Assembly (NCBI RefSeq): GCF_027498035.1
Contig: NZ_CP114978.1
Location: 1,922,001-1,986,000, forward strand
DNA: 64,000 nt
DNA from: Pseudoxanthomonas sp.
GTDB taxonomy: Bacteria > Pseudomonadota > Gammaproteobacteria > Xanthomonadales > Xanthomonadaceae
Direction of reading: 5' to 3'
Shown here: one piece after another, positions 59,987-64,000 of the stretch
How the letters are laid out: every line of letters starts with the position of its first letter
How positions within the stretch are numbered: position 1 is the first letter of the stretch
Made by a program: the position numbers and the translations under genes
Notes under the pieces: model-generated
Seen by the model: the letters and a program-made list of their open reading frames with translations, nothing else
What the model was told of the DNA's origin: nothing
Database searches by the model: none

Positions 59987-61714
59987 TCAGGCCGGCTCCG
60001 GCTGCGCCACGCGCCTACGCTGCGTCAACGCCGCCAATGCGCCCTTCAACGCTTCCGCATCACCCGCCGGCACCTCGTGCCAACGACCATCGACCGGCAG
60101 TCCACAGGCCGCCGTGGCGATCACCGGCCTGTCATTGGCCATGGCCAGCAGCAGACCACGCGGCTGGTGTTCGACCCATGCCGGAAGCACCACCACGTCC
60201 GCCTGTGCGATGCCAGCCTCAAGGCTTTCCACGTGCCGCACCTGGCAACCTGTCCAGAATCCGGGCGACTCCTGCGCACCGGGCGGCAACAGCAGGAGGC
60301 TGTCGCTGCCCTGCAATGCAGTCCGCAAGGCATGGATGCCCTTGCGTGCCAGCGGCGAAGCCGGCAGCAGTACCCACAGCCCTGGACCCGTCGGCCGCCG
60401 GAGCCTGGCCGGTAACAGCGCCGGCGTCGGCACCCGCCATGGCAGCGCGACGCCAGCCTTGCCCGCCAGGTGCAGGATCCCGTGATGCGGCGTGATCCAG
60501 GCATCGGCCCTGGCCAACGCGGCCGCCTCGTCGGCCAGCCAGGTCGCATCGACGCGGAAATCGACCAGCGTCCGGCTGTCCCCATGCCTGTCCGCGGCCT
60601 GGTCCAGCCGGGCCTGCAGGGCGGCTGCAGGCAGTGCGGTCATCGCCACCTCGAAACGCCGGCCCGCCAGCATGCCCACCCTCCACCAGGGCACCAGCAG
60701 CGCCTGCGGGATGACCAGCCTGCAATCGGTGAAGTGCAGTTGCCCGGCCAGCAGGCGCGCCTGGCGTTCAGCGTCTGCCAGACGACGCTGCGGCAGCGGC
60801 AGGCCGCGCTGGCGCCAGCGGCGCCACAGCCGCAACGGCAGCAATGCATGGTCATTGCCCAACGTCAGCACGCGATCGGCCGGAACGCACCGCGCCGCGC
60901 GATCGGCCGCGAACTCCGGCCATTCGTCCGTCGTCCGGATCCAGGTACGGTGCGCGTGCAACGGCTCAGCACGAGCGTGGCGCCAGCAGCCCACGCCATC
61001 GCAGGTGTGGCAGGCATTGGCCTTGGCCAGCGCGATCGGCGCTTCCGGGACGACGGCGGCCGGCCGCACTGCAGCAGGCTCCAGGCCACGGATCACGACC
61101 CGCAAGGTCTGCGCATCCATGTCCACTTCGATCCGCCAGGCCTGTGCGCCGCGCAGGCGCAGGTCCACGTAGTTCCAGAACACCGTCGCATCGCGGCCTT
61201 GCACCGACTGCGAACCCGGCACGATCCGCGAATGCGCGTGTCGTTCGACGACCTCCAGGCCAGCCAGCAACGCTGCGTCGTACAGGGCATTGGACAGCTG
61301 GCACAGGCCGCCACCGACCGATGGCACCAGGCAACCTTCCCGCAGTTCGCGCCCGACCACGAAGCCCCGGTCGCGGGTCGCGCGCCCCACCTGCTTCCAG
61401 AACCCCAGCACCTGCCCGGCCGGCACGACCACGCCATGCAGGCCATGAGCGGCCGCGCGCAGGTTCTGCACCTTGCCCGCGGTCAGCAGCGCATCGTCAT
61501 CGTCCACGGTCCACAGTGCGGCGGTCGAAGCAGCCAGGATCGGGGCATCGGCCAGCGCAGGCGTGCGCACATGGCGCCGCGGCCCGTTGCGCAGGTCCCG
61601 GAAGGCACGCTGCAGGCGCAGCAGGCAGGCCTTGGTAGCAAACCACCCCGCATCCCATCTGGTGGGCAGATGACGGGGCACCCGTACTGGCGTGGTGCCC
61701 CCAACGCGCTCCAT
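59987..61714 (-). CDS. VanW-domain protein fused to a glycosyltransferase-like domain
   Basis: 575 residues from ATG 61714 (a GTG directly before it at 61717). The first 250 residues hold a VanW domain: GVVVPAGQVLGFWKQVGRAT, GFVVGRELREGCLVPSVGGG, LCQLSNALYDAALLAGLEVV and RDATVFWNYVDLRLRG. A cysteine set, CHTCDGVGCWRH, follows. From about 290 to the end the layout is that of a GT-B glycosyltransferase C-terminus (LWVLLPASPLARKGIHALRT, SLEAGIAQADVVVLPAWVEH, PRGLLLAMANDRPVIATAAC and GLPVDGRWHEVPAGDAEALK). VanW alone is of uncertain function, and a fusion of this kind is unusual. No signal peptide; probably cytosolic. Confidence 0.78.
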   Translation of the reverse strand: MERVGGTTPVRVPRHLPTRWDAGWFATKACLLRLQRAFRDLRNGPRRHVRTPALADAPILAASTAALWTVDDDDALLTAGKVQNLRAAAHGLHGVVVPAGQVLGFWKQVGRATRDRGFVVGRELREGCLVPSVGGGLCQLSNALYDAALLAGLEVVERHAHSRIVPGSQSVQGRDATVFWNYVDLRLRGAQAWRIEVDMDAQTLRVVIRGLEPAAVRPAAVVPEAPIALAKANACHTCDGVGCWRHARAEPLHAHRTWIRTTDEWPEFAADRAARCVPADRVLTLGNDHALLPLRLWRRWRQRGLPLPQRRLADAERQARLLAGQLHFTDCRLVIPQALLVPWWRVGMLAGRRFEVAMTALPAAALQARLDQAADRHGDSRTLVDFRVDATWLADEAAALARADAWITPHHGILHLAGKAGVALPWRVPTPALLPARLRRPTGPGLWVLLPASPLARKGIHALRTALQGSDSLLLLPPGAQESPGFWTGCQVRHVESLEAGIAQADVVVLPAWVEHQPRGLLLAMANDRPVIATAACGLPVDGRWHEVPAGDAEALKGALAALTQRRRVAQPEPA

Positions 61715-61986
61715 CACTCCGATTCCTCATCCTGCGTGCCGATGCCCTGATGCATCCGGCAATGAGGGTAAAGCATGCGGGAAGGCCTGAACCTTCCGCC
61801 AACCCGCGCGACCGCGGGGGCCCCTTCGTTGCGCGCGACGCCGGCAGGTTGAGCAGAACGCATCAAAAAGTCGAATTGACTTGACGGCAGCATTTGGGTT
61901 TGCGTGACAAAATCAGGCCATCGCGCGCGACAGGCTGCCTTGCGCCCGGCGCCGCCACGACTTTCTCACTGCCGTTGTCCCTTCCC

Positions 61987-63294
61987 ATGTCTCTTGCCAA
62001 ACACCATCTGGTCATCGTCGGCGGCGGTTTCGCCGGCCTGTGGGCCGCGCGTGCGCTGGACGATGCGCCCGTGCGCATCACCCTGATCGACCGCCACAAC
62101 CACCACCTGTTCCAGCCGCTGCTCTACCAGGTGGCCACCGCCGGCCTGTCAGCGCCGGACATCGCCGCGCCGCTGCGCCACATCCTGCGCGACCAGCGCA
62201 ACGTCGAAGTGCAGCTGGGCGAGGTCACCCAGCTGTTGCCCGAGGAACGCCAGGTCGAACTGGCCGACGGCACCCGCATCGGCTACGACAGCCTGCTGTT
62301 GGCCACCGGTGCCGGCCATGCCTACTTCGGCAACGACCAGTGGGCCCAGCACGCGCCGGGCCTGAAGACCCTGGACGACGCCCTGCGCCTGCGCCGCGAG
62401 ATGCTGGTGGCGTTCGAGCGTGCCGAAGCCGAAACCGACCCGGCCAAGCGTGCGGCATGGCTGCACTTCGCCATCGTCGGCGGCGGCCCGACCGGCGTCG
62501 AATTGGCCGGCACCCTGGCCGAGATCGCGCGCCACACGCTGAAGGACGAGTTCCGCCACATCGACCCGCGCCAGGCCCGCGTGCGCCTGATCGAAGCCGG
62601 CCCGCGCGTGCTGCCATCCTTCCCCGAGGACCTGACCGACAAGGCCCGCAAGCAGCTGGAGAAGCTGGGCGTGGAAGTCAGCACCGGCAAGCCGGTCACC
62701 CACATCGACGAGCATGGCTACCAGCTGGGCGATGAAGCCTTCGCCGCGCGCACCGTGGTGTGGGCCGCAGGCGTGGCCGCCTCACCGCTGGCCCGCCAGC
62801 TCGGCGTGCCGTTGGACCGCGCCGGCCGCGTGCTGGTCGAGCAGGACCTGAGCGTGCCCGGCTATCCGGACATCTTCGTCGGCGGTGACCTGGCCGCGAT
62901 CCAGCAGGCCGACGGCAAGCCGGTGCCCGGCGTGGCGCCGGCTGCCAAGCAGATGGGCAAGCACATCGCCAAGGTGCTGCGCGCACGCCTGGCCGGCAAG
63001 CCGGCGACGCCGTTCAAGTACAGCGACTTCGGCAACCTGGCCACCATCGGCCGCATGGCCGCGATCGTGCACCTGGGCAAGTTCAAGCTCTCCGGTCCGC
63101 TGGCCTGGTGGTTCTGGCTGGCGGCCCACGTGTACTTCCTGATCGGCTTCCGCAACCGCTTCGTGGTGCTGGTCAACTGGGGCATGGCGTACATGAGCTA
63201 CCAGCGTGCCGCACGCATCATCTTTGGCGAAGCCTCGCGTGAAGTGGTGCCCGATGATGGTCTGCCGCAGTCGCTGCCGGAAGCGGACAAGTAG
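61987..63294 (+). CDS. ndh: Type II NADH dehydrogenase
   Basis: Non-proton-pumping NADH:quinone oxidoreductase on the inner face of the membrane. 435 residues from ATG 61987. FAD site HLVIVGGGFAGLWAARAL, LIDRHNHHLFQPLLYQVAT, ATGAGHAYFGNDQW, NAD site FAIVGGGPTGVELAGTLAEI, WAAGVAASPLARQLG, IFVGGDLAAIQQADGKPVPG and VAPAAKQMGKHIAKVL are all present, with the C-terminal membrane-binding helices SGPLAWWFWLAAHVYFLIGF. Upstream 61715-61986 contains TTGACTTGACGG near 61876, a possible promoter. A strong terminator follows. Confidence 0.94.
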   Translation: MSLAKHHLVIVGGGFAGLWAARALDDAPVRITLIDRHNHHLFQPLLYQVATAGLSAPDIAAPLRHILRDQRNVEVQLGEVTQLLPEERQVELADGTRIGYDSLLLATGAGHAYFGNDQWAQHAPGLKTLDDALRLRREMLVAFERAEAETDPAKRAAWLHFAIVGGGPTGVELAGTLAEIARHTLKDEFRHIDPRQARVRLIEAGPRVLPSFPEDLTDKARKQLEKLGVEVSTGKPVTHIDEHGYQLGDEAFAARTVVWAAGVAASPLARQLGVPLDRAGRVLVEQDLSVPGYPDIFVGGDLAAIQQADGKPVPGVAPAAKQMGKHIAKVLRARLAGKPATPFKYSDFGNLATIGRMAAIVHLGKFKLSGPLAWWFWLAAHVYFLIGFRNRFVVLVNWGMAYMSYQRAARIIFGEASREVVPDDGLPQSLPEADK

Positions 63295-63332
63295 CGCGCT
63301 GCCGGCTGAAGCTACAACGCGATACCGCATCA

Positions 63333-63368
63333 CACGAACGGCGTGGATTTCCACGCCGTTCGTGTTTT
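63333..63368. terminator. Intrinsic terminator between ndh and the ABC ATPase gene
   Basis: CACGAACGGCGTGG-ATTT-CCACGCCGTTCGTG is a 14-bp perfect stem followed by TTTT. It ends ndh and, on the other strand, lies just past the stop of the ABC ATPase gene at 63374. Confidence 0.88.
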
Positions 63369-63373
63369 CAGCG

Positions 63374-64000
63374 TTAGGAACCCGCGGGCTTCGCCGCAAT
63401 CGGGATCACCATCGGTGTGGCGGTCACCGGGTCGGGCACGATCATCGCGCGCATGCCGAAGACCGTGTCGATCAGCGCCTCGGTGATGACCTCGCGCGGC
63501 GGGCCGCTGGCGACAATCTCGCCGTCCTTCATCGCGATGATGTGGTCGGCGTAGCGCGCAGCCTGGTTGAGGTCGTGCAGCACTATCACCAGGGTCCGTC
63601 CGCGCGTGCGGTTGAGCGTGCGGCACAGCTCCAGCAGCTCGTACTGGTGGGCGATGTCCAGGTAGGTGGTGGGCTCATCCAGCAGCAGCAGCGACGTGTC
63701 CTGGGCGATGGCCATCGCCAGCCAGACGCGCTGGCGCTGGCCGCCCGAGAGCGCATCGACCGGCTGCTGGGCCAACGCTTCGACGCCGGTCTGGCGCATC
63801 GCCTGGCGCACGGCGTGTTCGTCCTCGCCGGACCATTGCCGCAGCAGCGTCTGGTGCGGGAAACGGCCGCGCGCGACCAGGTCGGCCACGCAGATACCTG
63901 GCGGCGCGACCGGCGACTGCGGCAGCAGGCCAAGCCTGCGTGCGACCTGCCGCGTGGGCTGGTCGCGGATGTCGCGTCCATCCAGCAGCACCCGCCCGGA
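63374..64000 (-). CDS. Iron-siderophore type ABC transporter ATP-binding protein, 5' end outside window
   Basis: Energises uptake of Fe(3+)-siderophore or haem through an inner-membrane permease. The visible 208 or so residues contain the Q-loop region LGLLPQSPVAPPGICVADLV, the signature LSGGQRQRVWLAMAIAQDTS, Walker B LLLLDEPTTYLDIAHQ and the switch His in VLHDLNQAARYADH. The FepC/FhuC-like group is indicated by the DLVARGRFPHQ and YLDIAHQYELLEL segments. The Walker A loop and start codon lie beyond base 64000, and the frame is open to the window end (GRVLLDGRDIRD). The stop is next to the ndh terminator. Confidence 0.9.
   Translation of the reverse strand, partial: SGRVLLDGRDIRDQPTRQVARRLGLLPQSPVAPPGICVADLVARGRFPHQTLLRQWSGEDEHAVRQAMRQTGVEALAQQPVDALSGGQRQRVWLAMAIAQDTSLLLLDEPTTYLDIAHQYELLELCRTLNRTRGRTLVIVLHDLNQAARYADHIIAMKDGEIVASGPPREVITEALIDTVFGMRAMIVPDPVTATPMVIPIAAKPAGS

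Noticed and set aside
1..64000. CRISPR arrays, tRNA or rRNA genes, prophage
   Set aside because: No regularly spaced direct repeats, no cloverleaf with a CCA end, no rRNA-like stretches and no phage structural genes were seen on either strand.

Overview
The window is high-GC DNA that looks like the chromosome of a gamma-proteobacterium of the Xanthomonadaceae, closest in style to Stenotrophomonas or Pseudoxanthomonas. Four things point there: many small GTAG-ended palindromes of the SMAG/REP type, mostly in head-to-head pairs between genes; a TonB-dependent receptor of the Xanthomonas-Caulobacter class; a toxin with the C-terminal domain that marks Xanthomonadales type IV secretion effectors (XVIPCD); and a secreted glutaminyl cyclase of the Xanthomonas kind. 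I found no rRNA, tRNA, CRISPR array, prophage or complete insertion sequence.

Layout. 1-4.7 kb: topA (5' end outside the window), tsaC and two paralogous secreted DUF4124 proteins. 5-12.2 kb: a valine/branched-chain acyl-CoA catabolic operon on the minus strand (mmsA, acyl-CoA dehydrogenase, enoyl-CoA hydratase, 3-hydroxyisobutyryl-CoA hydrolase, mmsB), divergent from an ScfR-type regulator. 12.2-14.2 kb: an AraC regulator and a short-chain dehydrogenase lying between the true 3' end of the ScfR gene and a second, diverged copy of that 3' end, which suggests an inserted cassette. 14.3-18.2 kb: a VOC-family gene with its own AraC regulator, glutaminyl cyclase and malic enzyme. 18.2-31.9 kb: a sugar-utilisation locus for alpha-galactosides, probably containing N-acetylgalactosamine or galactosamine: TonB receptor, AgaR-type repressor, lipoprotein amidohydrolase, Tat-exported GH36, EamA permease, AgaZ/GatZ, AgaS, BadF-type sugar kinase and GH27. 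Matching AACGAAAC-type sites lie in both divergent control regions. 32-44.7 kb: housekeeping and export genes (SppA, MATE, HlyIII, oligopeptidase A, a cysteine synthase-like enzyme, MFS), including an SDR protein that has lost its catalytic Ser and Tyr and a small frameshifted lipoprotein. 44.8-47.7 kb: a probable T4SS antibacterial effector with two wall-cutting domains and, just upstream, a lipoprotein that is the obvious immunity candidate. 47.8-55 kb: an LDH2-family dehydrogenase, a three-gene iron-associated membrane operon behind a Fur-like box, a LysR/TauE pair and an ALDH7 dehydrogenase. 55-64 kb: a DUF3106 gene with a membrane-anchored sigma-like gene, priA behind a pair of perfect DnaA boxes, a VanW-glycosyltransferase fusion, an NDH-2, and the 3' part of a siderophore-type ABC ATPase cut off by the window end.

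How the genes work together. The valine operon carries isobutyryl-CoA through dehydrogenation, hydration, CoA release and two oxidations, and is probably controlled by the divergent acyl-CoA-sensing regulator. The sugar locus forms a path from outer-membrane uptake through periplasmic alpha-glycosidases and an unusual EamA permease to cytoplasmic kinase, deaminase/isomerase and tagatose-phosphate steps, with no clear deacetylase or AgaY aldolase in view. The most novel points are the two-headed effector with its candidate immunity lipoprotein, the scfR 3'-end duplication around the AraC-SDR cassette, the EamA-based sugar locus, and GTAG repeats that supply the stop codons of several genes.
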